Shown: positions 7,210 through 16,302, numbered from the stretch's first letter. The stretch: 64,000 bases of DNA from 39-52-133 sp035531075 (GCA_035531075.1 DATKTO010000011.1:1-64000); one strand, 5' to 3'. Notes: generated by a model from the letters alone, not told the origin. Numbers and translations are program-made.

Positions 7210-8778
7210 TTACTTAACGACTGGTGGAGTTGCAAAGGTATGGTATGGCGCTGGAGATGGAATAGTCCACTCAAGTGTATCAGCACCTTCCCAAGGCTTG
7301 TTGCCAGCAGGAGCACCGCCGCGTATGCACTTGATTACCAAAATTGCGAACAACAACTGTGTCGTTCCGAAAATAAATGCGCCCACACTGGAAATCATAT
7401 TAAAGTCAGCGAATTGCAGTGCATAGTCAGGAATACGACGTGGCATACCTGCCAGACCCAGGAAGTGCTGTGGGAAGAAGGTAATATTGAAGCCGATTGT
7501 TGACAGCCAGAAGTGCCACTTGCCCAATGTTTCGTTGTACATATGGCCAGTCCACTTGGGTAACCAGTAGTATGCACCTGCAAACAGTGCAAACAATGAA
7601 CCTGTCACCAGAACATAGTGGAAGTGGGCCACAACGTAGTAGGAGTCTTGCAGCTGGATATCAACCGGAACGATCGCCAATACCACACCAGTGAAACCAC
7701 CAATAGTGAAGAGAGCAACGAAGCCAATCGCGAACAACATCGGTGTTTCAAATGTCATCGAACCTTGCCACATAGTAGCCAACCAGTTGAATACCTTAAC
7801 ACCGGTTGGTACTGCAATCAGCATGGTTGCGTACATGAAGAACAACTGAGCTGCTGTTGGCATACCTACAGAGTACATATGGTGTGCCCATACGATCAAT
7901 GACAGAATTGCGATAGATGCCGTTGCATAAACCATGGATGCATATCCAAACAGTGGCTTACGTGCAAATGTCGGGATGATCGTGGAGACAATGCCGAACG
8001 CTGGCAGAATCATGATGTACACCTCTGGGTGACCGAAGAACCAGAAAATATGCTGGAACATGACTGGATCACCGCCACCTGCGGCATTAAAGAAGTGCGT
8101 ATCAAAGTGACGATCTGTCAGCAACATGGTTACTGCACCAGCCAGAACCGGCATCACAGCGATCAGCAGATATGCAGTAATGAACCATGTCCATACGAAC
8201 AATGGCATCTTCATGTAAGTCATGCCAGGAGCGCGCATATTCATGATTGTGGTGATGATGTTGATAGAACCCATAATCGATGAAATACCCAGGATATGCA
8301 CAGCAAAAATTGTGATATCACCGGAAATGCCACCCTGAATAAACAGGGGTGGATACATAGTCCAGCCACCTGCTACCGCACCACCAGGTACGAAGAATGA
8401 AGCCACCAGCAGAATTGCAGCAACCGGCAACAGCCAGAAGCTCCAGTTATTCAGACGAGGCAGCGCCATATCTGGGGCGCCGATCATCAGTGGAACTTGC
8501 CAGTTAGCGAAACCAACAAACGCCGGCATGATCGCGCCAAACACCATGATCAGACCATGCATTGTTGTCAGCTGGTTAAAAGTACCAGGCTGCATAAATT
8601 GCAGACCCGGCTGGAATAACTCTGCACGGATTCCAAGTGCAAGAGAACCCGCAAAAAAGAACATGATCAAGCTAAAAGTCAGATATAGCGTGCCGATGTC
8701 TTTGTGGTTGGTGGTAGTTACCCAGCGCATGATGCCGCTAGGATGATGATCATGTCCATGCTCGTGAACTGCTTCCAT
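7210..8778 (-). CDS. coxA: Cytochrome c oxidase subunit I (heme-copper core)
   Basis: CoxA/CtaD holds heme a and the heme a3-CuB centre where oxygen is reduced and protons are pumped. The 522-residue, 12-helix protein shows TMHGLIMVFGAIMPA with a heme a His, HPEVYIMILPAFGI (CuB His and the cross-linked Tyr), WAHHMYSVGM (the CuB His pair), and VAHFHYVLV with the heme a3 and a ligands. The HPEVY motif makes it an A-type oxidase. AAGGAGGAA precedes the ATG. It is followed by a hairpin and the small assembly genes. Confidence 0.98.
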   Translation of the reverse strand: MEAVHEHGHDHHPSGIMRWVTTTNHKDIGTLYLTFSLIMFFFAGSLALGIRAELFQPGLQFMQPGTFNQLTTMHGLIMVFGAIMPAFVGFANWQVPLMIGAPDMALPRLNNWSFWLLPVAAILLVASFFVPGGAVAGGWTMYPPLFIQGGISGDITIFAVHILGISSIMGSINIITTIMNMRAPGMTYMKMPLFVWTWFITAYLLIAVMPVLAGAVTMLLTDRHFDTHFFNAAGGGDPVMFQHIFWFFGHPEVYIMILPAFGIVSTIIPTFARKPLFGYASMVYATASIAILSLIVWAHHMYSVGMPTAAQLFFMYATMLIAVPTGVKVFNWLATMWQGSMTFETPMLFAIGFVALFTIGGFTGVVLAIVPVDIQLQDSYYVVAHFHYVLVTGSLFALFAGAYYWLPKWTGHMYNETLGKWHFWLSTIGFNITFFPQHFLGLAGMPRRIPDYALQFADFNMISSVGAFIFGTTQLLFAILVIKCIRGGAPAGNKPWEGADTLEWTIPSPAPYHTFATPPVVK

Positions 8779-8795
8779 TATCCATTCCTCCTTAA

Positions 8796-9917
8796 TTATT
8801 TTCTTGACGCTTTAATTTCGCTTGACTGAACAGTGTCGCCCACCTTGTTACCCCATGCATTACGCGTAAAGGTAATAACAGCCGCGATATCAGTATCTGA
8901 CAATTGCTTGCCGAACGCAGGCATTGGTGTACCTTCTTTACCATTCATCACGATATTGATTTCAGCCTGCTTGGGACCATTGACAATTTTGGAACCATTG
9001 AGTGCAGGGAATACAGGAGGCATGCCTTCACCTTTAGCCTGATGGCAACCTGCGCAATTGGCAGCGTAAACCTTTTCACCCATTGCTTTCAACTCGGCAA
9101 CTTCATAAACCTTGCCTGAATCCTTGGATGCAGCTGCAACCTTGGCCTTTTGCTCGGCAACCCACTTGTCGTAATCAGCCTGCTCTTTTACTTCGACTAC
9201 GATAGGCATATAGCCATGGTCTTTACCGCACAATTCTGCGCACTGACCACGGAAAATTCCAGGCTTATCAGATTTAAACCAGGTATCACGGATAAAACCA
9301 GGAATTGCATCCTGCTTTACGCCAAATTCAGGCATCCACCATGCATGGATCACATCATTCGCTGTCAACAACACGCGAATCTTCTTGCCTACTGGCACAA
9401 CCATAGGATTATCCACTTCCAGCAGGTAGTTCGCGCCTTTGGCAGCCTTGCCATCCAGCTGCTCACGAGGAGTAGACAGAACGCTCATGAACTTGAAACC
9501 GTCTTGCTGATAGTCATACTCCCATTTCCACTGATAACCAGTTACCTTAACTGTAATATCAGGGTTGGATGAATCTCTCATCGCCAGCACGGTCTTGGTT
9601 GCTGGGTAAGCCATGGCAATCAGAATAATGAAAGGAATAGTCGTCCAGACGATCTCGATCATTGTATTGTGATGAAAATTAGCTGCCTTGTGACCGACTG
9701 ATTTCCTGTGCTTCAGGATTGAGTAGAACATTGCGCCATATACAACCACCGCGATACCGACGATGATCCACATAGTAATTGTGTGCAGATCGTAAATTTG
9801 ACGCGCAATTTCATTTACTGGTGCTGGCAAATTTATTGCATATTCAGCTTGTGCCAGCATCGAATACATCGCCAATGCAAGCCCTCCGCCAATTTTTTTT
9901 ATCAGATTGGACATCAT
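8796..9917 (-). CDS. coxB: Cytochrome c oxidase subunit II with fused C-terminal cytochrome c domain
   Basis: Subunit II accepts electrons at the binuclear CuA site. The 373-residue protein has a signal peptide ending near AQA (residue 24), two membrane helices (about 48-68 and 88-106), and the CuA ligands His191, Cys226, Cys230, His234 and Met237 (in QCAELCGKDHGYM). An added C-terminal domain carries a heme c site, CAGCH at 288-292, with a distal Met in GTPMPAFG. This is a caa3-like arrangement. Two adjacent ATGs follow GAGGGGG, so the start could be 9917 or 9914. It is the first gene of the operon. Confidence 0.97.
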   Translation of the reverse strand: MMSNLIKKIGGGLALAMYSMLAQAEYAINLPAPVNEIARQIYDLHTITMWIIVGIAVVVYGAMFYSILKHRKSVGHKAANFHHNTMIEIVWTTIPFIILIAMAYPATKTVLAMRDSSNPDITVKVTGYQWKWEYDYQQDGFKFMSVLSTPREQLDGKAAKGANYLLEVDNPMVVPVGKKIRVLLTANDVIHAWWMPEFGVKQDAIPGFIRDTWFKSDKPGIFRGQCAELCGKDHGYMPIVVEVKEQADYDKWVAEQKAKVAAASKDSGKVYEVAELKAMGEKVYAANCAGCHQAKGEGMPPVFPALNGSKIVNGPKQAEINIVMNGKEGTPMPAFGKQLSDTDIAAVITFTRNAWGNKVGDTVQSSEIKASRK

Positions 9918-10033
9918 TCCATATTCCCCCTCGTTAATTTAGATACTTTGAAATTTAAAAACAATTTTTACAACCCGGTAGTAACTATAGCCATATGAAA
10001 TAATTAAATATTTATATCGCCTTCGTTAAATTC

Positions 10034-10061
10034 ATTTTAGCTGAGCACCTATACGCTTCAA
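10034..10061 (-). promoter_or_regulatory. Candidate sigma-70 promoter for the cox operon
   Basis: On the minus strand TTGAAG (10061-10056) and TAAAAT (10039-10034) are spaced 16 bases apart, upstream of coxB, which would give a leader of roughly 110 bases. This is sequence resemblance only; other AT-rich hexamers in the same leader are possible. Confidence 0.35.
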
Positions 10062-10096
10062 GTCCGCGCAGAAAAACTCTGGTATCTCGTTCTCTC

Positions 10097-10131
10097 TCCA
10101 CCTGCGACATTTTCTATCCACCTGCGACATT
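10097..10131. repeat. 15-bp direct repeat, two copies with a 20-bp period
   Basis: TCCACCTGCGACATT occurs at 10097-10111 and again at 10117-10131, separated by TTCTA. Spaced repeats of this type are seen at IS21-type element ends and at protein-binding sites. No transposase lies nearby, so it may be a solitary element end. The origin is inferred. Confidence 0.55.
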
Positions 10132-10277
10132 ATGACGCAGAGGTTTGATTCAACAATCCATTAGAATAGAATTTGGTACAACCTTAGCAATATAACAAAA
10201 ACTCTGTCGTCTTGACAAGGTTTTAGATAGTCTCGTGCTTGCGAGATACACAACTCGTTGATTTGCAGTATTGAGAA

Positions 10278-10700
10278 TTAGCGGATGCTAATGTATTTTA
10301 GTGACGGATATTTTCTGCATCTGATTTGATCAGATGCAGAAAATACCGACTCTTCCCTTGGTTCAGCAATACGACGTGGAACCATATCTACATCAAGTAA
10401 ACCTTCGATACGTGGGAACACCTCAAAGCGGGAAATAGGTTTTTTCATAAAATCATCTGCGCCGATCCGGCTACCAAAAAACAACGCCGAGGCCTGTTCA
10501 TTTCATTACCGCTATCCATTATGACCGGAATGTGTCGCGTCAACGGATTCCTGCAAACCCCTTGACCCCTGGTAACACTATAATCGAGAAATATAGATCA
10601 GGAATTTCTGCCCGTGCCCCCAAACAGCTCTCAATAGCGTACGGCAATTTCATTGAAACCGTACAACGCAGGGTATTTCTGAAGGCTTAGGGCAGGCTCA
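10278..10700 (-). pseudogene. Decayed response-regulator receiver domain
   Basis: Reading the minus strand from about 10700 down, receiver-like pieces appear in order but in different frames. The first is ARAEIPDL..., ending in IVLPGVKGF, which is the beta3 region with its phospho-Asp replaced. Next comes RHIPVIM (beta4), then GADDFMKKPISRFEVFPRIEGLL (beta5 with the KP motif and alpha5). At least one stop and two frame changes separate them, so no functional protein is made. The order and spacing match a single receiver domain, perhaps once fused to an output domain. The left boundary is uncertain. Confidence 0.7.
10309..10345. repeat. Perfect 16-bp inverted repeat
   Basis: TATTTTCTGCATCTGA (10309-10324) is the exact reverse complement of 10330-10345, with a 5-base loop TTTGA. 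It overlaps the end of the decayed receiver sequence. It may be the old terminator of that gene, although the stem is AT-rich and lacks a T-run, or a mobile-element relic. Confidence 0.75.
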
Positions 10701-11148
10701 GGCAGGTACAAGCAAAGCAATACAGCAGAGGGTTATCCATCTCGTATATCTAGAGCCTACCATTACAAAATGAAAGAGTTTCAAATACAGATTCAAGATT
10801 ATGAATTTAATCTACCTTGAACGCATTCATTCCGTGTCAAAAGTTTTAAGGCCAGCCAGGCCCCGTCAAGTTGTTGTCCTTATATATCTTTTGAGCAAGG
10901 CAATCCGGTATACCGAGGTACGTCCAGCCTTGTTATCAGGGGCTTGCGTAATTTTCGGGGGGCGCATTTTTGATGCAAAAGCCAGGCGAGAATGGTCATT
11001 TTTGACTGATATCATCGGTAAAAAAACCTTCTCACAACGGCTATGATGCGATCCAGGATAAAAAAATTCAAACACCTTCTTGTAATTCCTCCAATGTCTT
11101 GATACAGTGCAGCGTCTTAATATTTTTAACCACAAGGGAGTCAACAAG

Positions 11149-11439
11149 ATGAACAAGGCAGAACTGATTGATGCAGTAGCAAAGTCCACAAAACAAACAA
11201 AAACAAATGTTGAAGAAACACTGAACGCACTGATGGCTGCAGTTCAAACTTCATTGGTCAAAGGCGAAAACGTTCAATTGATCGGTTTTGGCACATTTGC
11301 TGTAGAAGCTCGCGCAGCTCGTATTGGCCGCAATCCAGCCACTGGCAAAGAATTGAAAATCCCAGCAAAGAAAGTTGCTAAATTCAAAGTTGGTAGCAAG
11401 CTGAAAGATGCTGTTGCTGGCATGAAGAAAAAGAAGTAA
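11149..11439 (+). CDS. hupB: DNA-binding protein HU
   Basis: HU dimers bend and compact DNA in the nucleoid. The 96-residue protein begins MNKAELIDAVA and has the beta-arm signature IGFGTFAVEARAARIGRNPATG with the intercalating Pro, followed by KIPAKKVAKFKVG. I chose ATG 11149 because AAGGGAG lies 8 bases upstream; an earlier in-frame start would add 14 atypical residues. A strong terminator follows. In many proteobacteria this gene lies between lon and ppiD; here it stands alone beside decayed DNA. Confidence 0.97.
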   Translation: MNKAELIDAVAKSTKQTKTNVEETLNALMAAVQTSLVKGENVQLIGFGTFAVEARAARIGRNPATGKELKIPAKKVAKFKVGSKLKDAVAGMKKKK

Positions 11440-11469
11440 TAAAACGCTCCTGACGTAGCTGGAGTGAGA

Positions 11470-11502
11470 TGGCGGCCTGGAAACAGGCCGCCATTTTTTT
11501 TC
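11470..11502 (+). terminator. Rho-independent terminator of hupB
   Basis: A GC-rich stem TGGCGGCCTG/CAGGCCGCCA with loop GAAA is followed by a run of nine T. It lies 30 bases after the hupB stop. Confidence 0.93.
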
Positions 11503-11546
11503 GCATCACGATAAAACCAAGTGTTTCAAATTAGCCGCAATTACAG

Positions 11547-12179
11547 CTAGCGCCAATCTATTTCCGCTCTTCCATGCTTGCCCAGCCAGCTATTGATCTG
11601 CGAAAAGGGGCGACTGCCAATAAATCCCCGGTAAACAGAAAGCGGCGATGGATGCGCCGACTCCAATACAAGATGCCCCTTATTAGCGGGAATCAACTCT
11701 CGCTTGCTCTGCGCATGTTTTCCCCATAGCACAAAAACTCGCGGTTTATCCGAATTGGCCAATGCCGAAATGATCGCATCGGTGACTCGTTTCCAGCCAT
11801 TATTAGCATGAGAGCCCGGGCTGCCGGGTGCCACCGTCAATGCCGTGTTCAGCAGCAGTACCCCCTGTTTTGCCCAACGGGTAAGATCCGTCGCTACAGG
11901 CGGTGGCACATTGATATCGTCAGCCAGTTCACGAAAAATATTGCGCAGCGAAGGCGGAATTTTTACGCCATCCGGTACAGAAAAGGCCAGGCCATGCGCC
12001 TCTCCTTCCCCGTGATAGGGATCCTGACCCAATATAATGACATTAACCTCATCTGGTGCAAGCAGTTCAAGTGCGCGGTATCTATCGGCTGGCGGAGGGT
12101 AGGATATTCCATCAATCTGGGGAATTTCATCATCCTTAAGCCCGCAGAAAGTCATCCAGTTTTTGGGAAAATTACTCAA
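11547..12179 (-). CDS. ung: Uracil-DNA glycosylase (family 1)
   Basis: Ung removes uracil from DNA to start base-excision repair. The 210-residue cytosolic protein has the water-activating GQDPYHGEGEAHGLAFSV motif (catalytic Asp in DPYH), the proline-rich PPSLRNIFREL loop, LLLNTALTV, and the DNA-intercalating HPSPLSVYRGF motif with the catalytic His. The length is usual for the family. It is divergent from the Sel1-repeat gene and convergent with hupB. Confidence 0.97.
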   Translation of the reverse strand: MSNFPKNWMTFCGLKDDEIPQIDGISYPPPADRYRALELLAPDEVNVIILGQDPYHGEGEAHGLAFSVPDGVKIPPSLRNIFRELADDINVPPPVATDLTRWAKQGVLLLNTALTVAPGSPGSHANNGWKRVTDAIISALANSDKPRVFVLWGKHAQSKRELIPANKGHLVLESAHPSPLSVYRGFIGSRPFSQINSWLGKHGRAEIDWR

Positions 12180-12352
12180 ACCATCCTCGCATTTTTATTT
12201 AACTTCTACCTGGCCAAGAGAAAATTATAACTCGCATTCAAGCAGCCAATTTAGCCTTTGCATCGACATGCATGTAAAATATAGCCGCAACGCGCCTCCG
12301 AGCGCATCAAACGATCCTTTCTCTAATGCAACATACCCTGTAAAGATTTCTC

Positions 12353-13132
12353 ATGTCCAATTCAATTCAAGCCCTGCTCAAACTGGCAGAAATAAATGAC
12401 GCTGACGCGCAATACGAACTTGCGGAAGCTTATCGCACCGGCACCGGGGTGGCCGAAAACTTTGTCGAAGCGCTGCGCTGGTATCGTGCTGCCGCCGAGT
12501 TGGGTTTAGCCGATGCGCAAAATAACTTGGGCGCCATGTATCTCGCGGGTATGGGCACCGATAAAAATCCTGCTGAAGCGGCCTATTGGTACAAAAAAGC
12601 AGCGGAACAGGAACAGATGCATGCTCAATTCAATCTCGGCATGCTTTACCTGCTGGGCAGCGGAGTCGAGCAGAGCGATGAGGATGCTGCGCATTGGTTG
12701 CATGCTGCGGCAGAGCAAGGTGACCTTGAGGCAATAAGTCAGCTGGGAAATCTGTATCAACTCGGACGCGGTGTAGAACAAAATTACGTAGCGGCCGCTG
12801 ATTTGCACACCATCGCAGGCATAAATGGCCACCTTGCATCTATCGACAAGCTTGCCGAATATCAGGAAGAAATCGAAAATGCAGCGCTCAATGGCAGCGT
12901 CGTGGCAGCGTTATGCATGGCAAAAAAATACGACCACGGTTTGGGTGTTGAAGTTGACGCCGCCCAGGTATATGCCTGGCTGCAATGGGCCAGACTGCAC
13001 GGCACGCACGATCATGACGACGAGCTGGACGAATGGGAAGACTATGTGAACGCTATCACCAGCGAAGCAGATATTGAGCGCGGAAAAAAGCTGCTGAACG
13101 AAATGCGCGGCCGTGCGGATGAAATGATTTAA
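12353..13132 (+). CDS. Sel1/TPR-like repeat protein
   Basis: A 259-residue protein built almost wholly of 36-residue Sel1 repeats. Clear units start near residues 14, 50, 86 and 122 (for example DAQNNLGAMYLAGMGTDKN), with a weaker fifth near 182. No signal peptide or membrane helix is visible, so it should be cytosolic. Sel1 repeats form alpha-solenoids for protein contacts; the partner here is unknown. The C-terminus is acidic and hydrophilic (HDHDDELDEWEDY). The gene stands alone, divergent from ung. Confidence 0.85.
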   Translation: MSNSIQALLKLAEINDADAQYELAEAYRTGTGVAENFVEALRWYRAAAELGLADAQNNLGAMYLAGMGTDKNPAEAAYWYKKAAEQEQMHAQFNLGMLYLLGSGVEQSDEDAAHWLHAAAEQGDLEAISQLGNLYQLGRGVEQNYVAAADLHTIAGINGHLASIDKLAEYQEEIENAALNGSVVAALCMAKKYDHGLGVEVDAAQVYAWLQWARLHGTHDHDDELDEWEDYVNAITSEADIERGKKLLNEMRGRADEMI

Positions 13133-13185
13133 TCGATAATGGCTGTGATACCATTTCGACACTTCGTAATTTGCAGATCACTTCT

Positions 13186-14838
13186 ATGAATCGGCGCTTA
13201 ATCTGGTGGTGGGCCGTCGCCGCACTTGGCGCTCTCGCCTATCTCTATTCCTTGGGTGGCATGCACATTCCTTCCACCGGAGACGAAGGGCCATATCTGC
13301 AGATTACCCGCCTTACTGCGGCCACCGGTCATTGGCTGCCTCTGCAACCTTCTGAAGGGCTGGGTGTCACCAAGCCGCCTTTGCTGTTCTGGCAAGGCCT
13401 GGTGGCAAGCAACTGGGGACAGGACTGGGAACTATGGCGCTTTCGCCTGCCCATCGTAGGCTACGCTTTTTTATCCGCCCTGCTGGTATTCTGGGTTACC
13501 CGTCGCATCGGTGGCGATAGCGAAAGTGCAGCCATTGCCGGCGTGGCGTTTTTGGCTTTTACTTCGATATTCCATCACGGTCGCCCCTATATCACCAATC
13601 TGCCCGAAGTATTTTTTCTGTCGCTGAGCTACTTTCTGCTGCTGTTGTACAGGGGGCGCAGCTTTAGCCGCAACTATGCGTTCTGGATAGGTTTGGGTGT
13701 GCTGGTGGGCCTGGCAGCCTGGGTGCGCTCAATTTTTCTGCTCGCGCCGGCAGGTCTGGCACTCTCCATTTATCTTCTGTGGCAGCGGCAGTGGAGCGCA
13801 ATCGAATTCCTTAAGCATGATGCCCCGCGCTTGACAGTATTTACCCTCACCGTGCTTGCCGTATTCGGCTTATGGTTTGTCATCGACCCCAATCCCGAGG
13901 CCATCTTCCACGAGTTCCTGCTTGGCGAGAATATATCAAAACTCAAAACCGACGGCTATTGGAATAACTTTTTTTCAGGCCCCTACCCCGTGTTTCAAGT
14001 CTGGTTCGGCATCTTTCGCAACGCCGGCTTTCTCGCCCTGCCCTTGCTTTACGTGTTCATCTACAGTCTGCGGCACTGGCATAGGTTAAAACATGAAGAG
14101 CACGCATTGTGGATTTGGGTGCTCGCGTTCATCATCGTCTTCACCGTGCCGGCGCAGCGCCAGGATAGCTATATCATGGCTACCATGCCCGCCGTTGCGG
14201 TGATACTGGGGCTGCACTGGCGTGAGATACCCCGCGCCTGGTTCTATTTGTTCGTGCTGCCATTATTGGCCATATTTGCCGGGCTGATCTACCTGATGAT
14301 CCCCATCAGCCAGCATGTGTTGCCCCCCGGCTCCTATGCAGCCTGGCATTACCTGGTGCCATTCAGCGGTATTGCCTTGGCGCTGTTATCGCTGTTCTAC
14401 AACAAATGGGCACCGCGCCTGTTTATTCCACTCATTTTTTTGGCATTCCTGTCGCTGGCGAGCGTGATGTCACCCTTTGAAGGCAAGCTCGGGCGCTATG
14501 ATGAACAGGCCATCAATGCAGCGGCAGGCAAGACTGTCTATGTCCCCACCAACTTCCGTTCCCAATACGAACACTATTATTTCCTGTTGCCCGGCGCGAC
14601 AATCCGCGGTTATGACTATGACGACGAGGCCAGCCGTGATCGCCTGCTGGCAGAGGGAAATCTGGTGGTGGCAAACTTCCCGCCTGATACCGATCGTTTC
14701 GGCTCATGGAAAGTGCTGGGCAAGCGGCTGACTTTACGTAACCGGATGCCTGAAAAAGACATAGGGCCGGTTCTGCGGGAACGCCACATGGAACTCTTGT
14801 TCCGCCAGGAATTATTGCTTCAGGGGAAGTCTCGATAG
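13186..14838 (+). CDS. GT39/ArnT-like membrane glycosyltransferase
   Basis: A 550-residue polytopic protein with about 11-13 membrane helices. The first periplasmic loop carries STGDEGPYLQITR, matching the catalytic acidic pair of GT39/GT83-type (PMT/ArnT) enzymes, which transfer a sugar from a polyprenyl carrier. VTKPPLLFWQ downstream is also typical. ATG 13186 is preferred over TTG 13171. The acceptor (lipid A, protein or other) cannot be told. It may belong to a surface-glycan gene set, but its neighbours do not confirm this. Confidence 0.82.
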   Translation: MNRRLIWWWAVAALGALAYLYSLGGMHIPSTGDEGPYLQITRLTAATGHWLPLQPSEGLGVTKPPLLFWQGLVASNWGQDWELWRFRLPIVGYAFLSALLVFWVTRRIGGDSESAAIAGVAFLAFTSIFHHGRPYITNLPEVFFLSLSYFLLLLYRGRSFSRNYAFWIGLGVLVGLAAWVRSIFLLAPAGLALSIYLLWQRQWSAIEFLKHDAPRLTVFTLTVLAVFGLWFVIDPNPEAIFHEFLLGENISKLKTDGYWNNFFSGPYPVFQVWFGIFRNAGFLALPLLYVFIYSLRHWHRLKHEEHALWIWVLAFIIVFTVPAQRQDSYIMATMPAVAVILGLHWREIPRAWFYLFVLPLLAIFAGLIYLMIPISQHVLPPGSYAAWHYLVPFSGIALALLSLFYNKWAPRLFIPLIFLAFLSLASVMSPFEGKLGRYDEQAINAAAGKTVYVPTNFRSQYEHYYFLLPGATIRGYDYDDEASRDRLLAEGNLVVANFPPDTDRFGSWKVLGKRLTLRNRMPEKDIGPVLRERHMELLFRQELLLQGKSR

Positions 14839-14887
14839 CCTACCGACCTGCGGCAACCTCTACGCCCCGCAAACAGCCTGGAGCCGG

Positions 14888-15583
14888 CTATACCACTGTG
14901 CCAAACAACGCGCCAACGGCCGCAGTTATCCCCATCGCCAGAGCCCCCCAGAACGTAACGCGCAAAGCGCCTGTCGATACTGCCGCACCTCCGGCACCCG
15001 CTGCCAACGCACCAAGAAGTGCCAGAAAGACTAGAGAAGTCGCAGCAACAAGCCCTATCAGATTATTCTCTGAAGACATATAAACAACCAGCAACGGCAA
15101 TACCGCACCCACCGCAAAACTTGCGGCAGAGGCAAGCGCAGCCTGAAGCGGGCGCGCGCTCAATGCCTCGGTAATACCCAACTCGTCTCGCGCATGCGCA
15201 CCCAATGCATCATGCTCCATCAGTTGTTTGGCTACCTGCTGCGCAAGCGTGGGATCGAGTCCGCGCTGCACATAAATTGCAGTCAACTCTCTGTGTTCGC
15301 CAACATAGTCCGCTGCCAGTTCCTTGCGCTCGCGTTCGATATCAGCCTTTTCAGTATCGGCCTGTGAATGCACAGACACATACTCACCGGCAGCCATCGA
15401 CATGGCACCCGCAACCAGACCGGCAACTCCTGCAAGCATCACATCAGCATGACTCGCATGCGCAGCCGCCACGCCAATTATCAGGCTCGCCGTTGAAACA
15501 ATTCCATCGTTGGCGCCCAATACTGCCGCGCGTAACCAGGCGATACTGCCGGTGCGATGCTTTTCTTTATGATGTCTTGCCAT
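14888..15583 (-). CDS. VIT1/CCC1-family Fe2+/Mn2+ transporter
   Basis: A 231-residue membrane protein. The N-terminus reads WLRAAVLGANDGIVSTASLIIGVAAA, the conserved first helix of VIT1/CCC1 transporters, followed by MSMAAGEYVSVHSQADTEKADIERE, the signature second helix and metal-binding stalk. Three further helices fill the C-terminus. Family members move iron or manganese out of the cytosol in exchange for protons. The gene stands alone, convergent with the glycosyltransferase. Confidence 0.92.
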   Translation of the reverse strand: MARHHKEKHRTGSIAWLRAAVLGANDGIVSTASLIIGVAAAHASHADVMLAGVAGLVAGAMSMAAGEYVSVHSQADTEKADIERERKELAADYVGEHRELTAIYVQRGLDPTLAQQVAKQLMEHDALGAHARDELGITEALSARPLQAALASAASFAVGAVLPLLVVYMSSENNLIGLVAATSLVFLALLGALAAGAGGAAVSTGALRVTFWGALAMGITAAVGALFGTVV

Positions 15584-15639
15584 TTGCAGCGTTCCCTGGA
15601 TAGTGTCAGAACAGCTTCACCTTTTGTACTGCAACATTC

Positions 15640-16260
15640 CTACTTTCTCAACAAACCATATTCAACCATGAGCTTCAGGATAGTGGCAATATAGGGTTTA
15701 ATGAGAGTCTGATTCAGACTCTCGACGCCGGTCTCAGTTGTGGCGGCCCAGATCAAATTGTCATTGCTGGCGTCATATAGATTTGTTTCCATCAGGGCAT
15801 ATTCATATTTCGTTGTATACCCCGGCGAATTGATCGATTCATAGCCATGTCGATAATAGTCAGGCCACGTTCCGTAATAATGTGGTCTATAAGAAGCTGT
15901 GGCAGGGTAATAGACGCGCACGCTCCTTTTGCTGGCCAATCTCGAAATGAGCACCGTATCAGCGCCCACCTGCACTACCATTTTCGCGATGGCCGCCTGA
16001 TCGTCCTGGCTTCTGTCTGGGAGAGTCGTATAGCTCGCAATGGCATCTGTCCCGTGCGCCTTCAGCTGCAACACATATTCATCTTCAAGGATTCTTCTGT
16101 ATATAGGTTCCTTGGCTACAGCAATGACCATCACCCTTTGCGGTTGCAGTGCATAGTAAGGATCTTTCCACACCGATTTAATTTGCGTGGTAGAGCAAGC
16201 CGTTAAAAAAACAGAGGAAAATACAACAAAAACAATAACATAAAATCGCAACCGAATCAT
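15640..16260 (-). CDS. DUF4136-like lipoprotein
   Basis: A 206-residue protein with a signal peptide ending in lipobox LTAC, then STTQIKSVWKDPYY. The mature domain resembles outer-membrane-associated lipoproteins of the DUF4136 type; I recognise the style but not a function. A Tyr/Pro/His-rich stretch (SYRPHYYGTWPDYYRHGYES) sits mid-protein, followed by ALMETNLYDASNDNLIWAATTET, a pattern common in lipoproteins with this fold. A 14-bp palindrome lies 28 bases upstream of the start. Confidence 0.7.
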   Translation of the reverse strand: MIRLRFYVIVFVVFSSVFLTACSTTQIKSVWKDPYYALQPQRVMVIAVAKEPIYRRILEDEYVLQLKAHGTDAIASYTTLPDRSQDDQAAIAKMVVQVGADTVLISRLASKRSVRVYYPATASYRPHYYGTWPDYYRHGYESINSPGYTTKYEYALMETNLYDASNDNLIWAATTETGVESLNQTLIKPYIATILKLMVEYGLLRK

Positions 16261-16288
16261 CTTTTACTCTCCTCAATACCTCAGTAAA

Positions 16289-16302
16289 TGACTACGTAGT
16301 CA
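16289..16302. promoter_or_regulatory. Perfect 14-bp palindrome upstream of the lipoprotein gene
   Basis: TGACTACGTAGTCA is its own reverse complement and lies just upstream of the start at 16260, a position suited to an operator. No regulator is assigned. Confidence 0.4.

Larger units (their letters stand above)
9918..11148. other. Gene-poor region between the cox operon and hupB
   Basis: About 1.2 kb without an intact gene. It holds the coxB leader and candidate promoter, a 15-bp direct repeat (10097-10131), a perfect 16-bp inverted repeat (10309-10345), a decayed response-regulator sequence (about 10278-10700), and about 450 bases (10700-11148) with no coding signal I trust. The nature of the relics suggests an old insertion or deletion site. 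Confidence 0.7.

Noticed and set aside
10801..11046. An 81-codon plus-strand frame and a 107-codon minus-strand frame near hupB
   Set aside because: Neither has a ribosome site or recognisable domain, both have unusual composition, and the minus-strand frame overlaps the hupB start.
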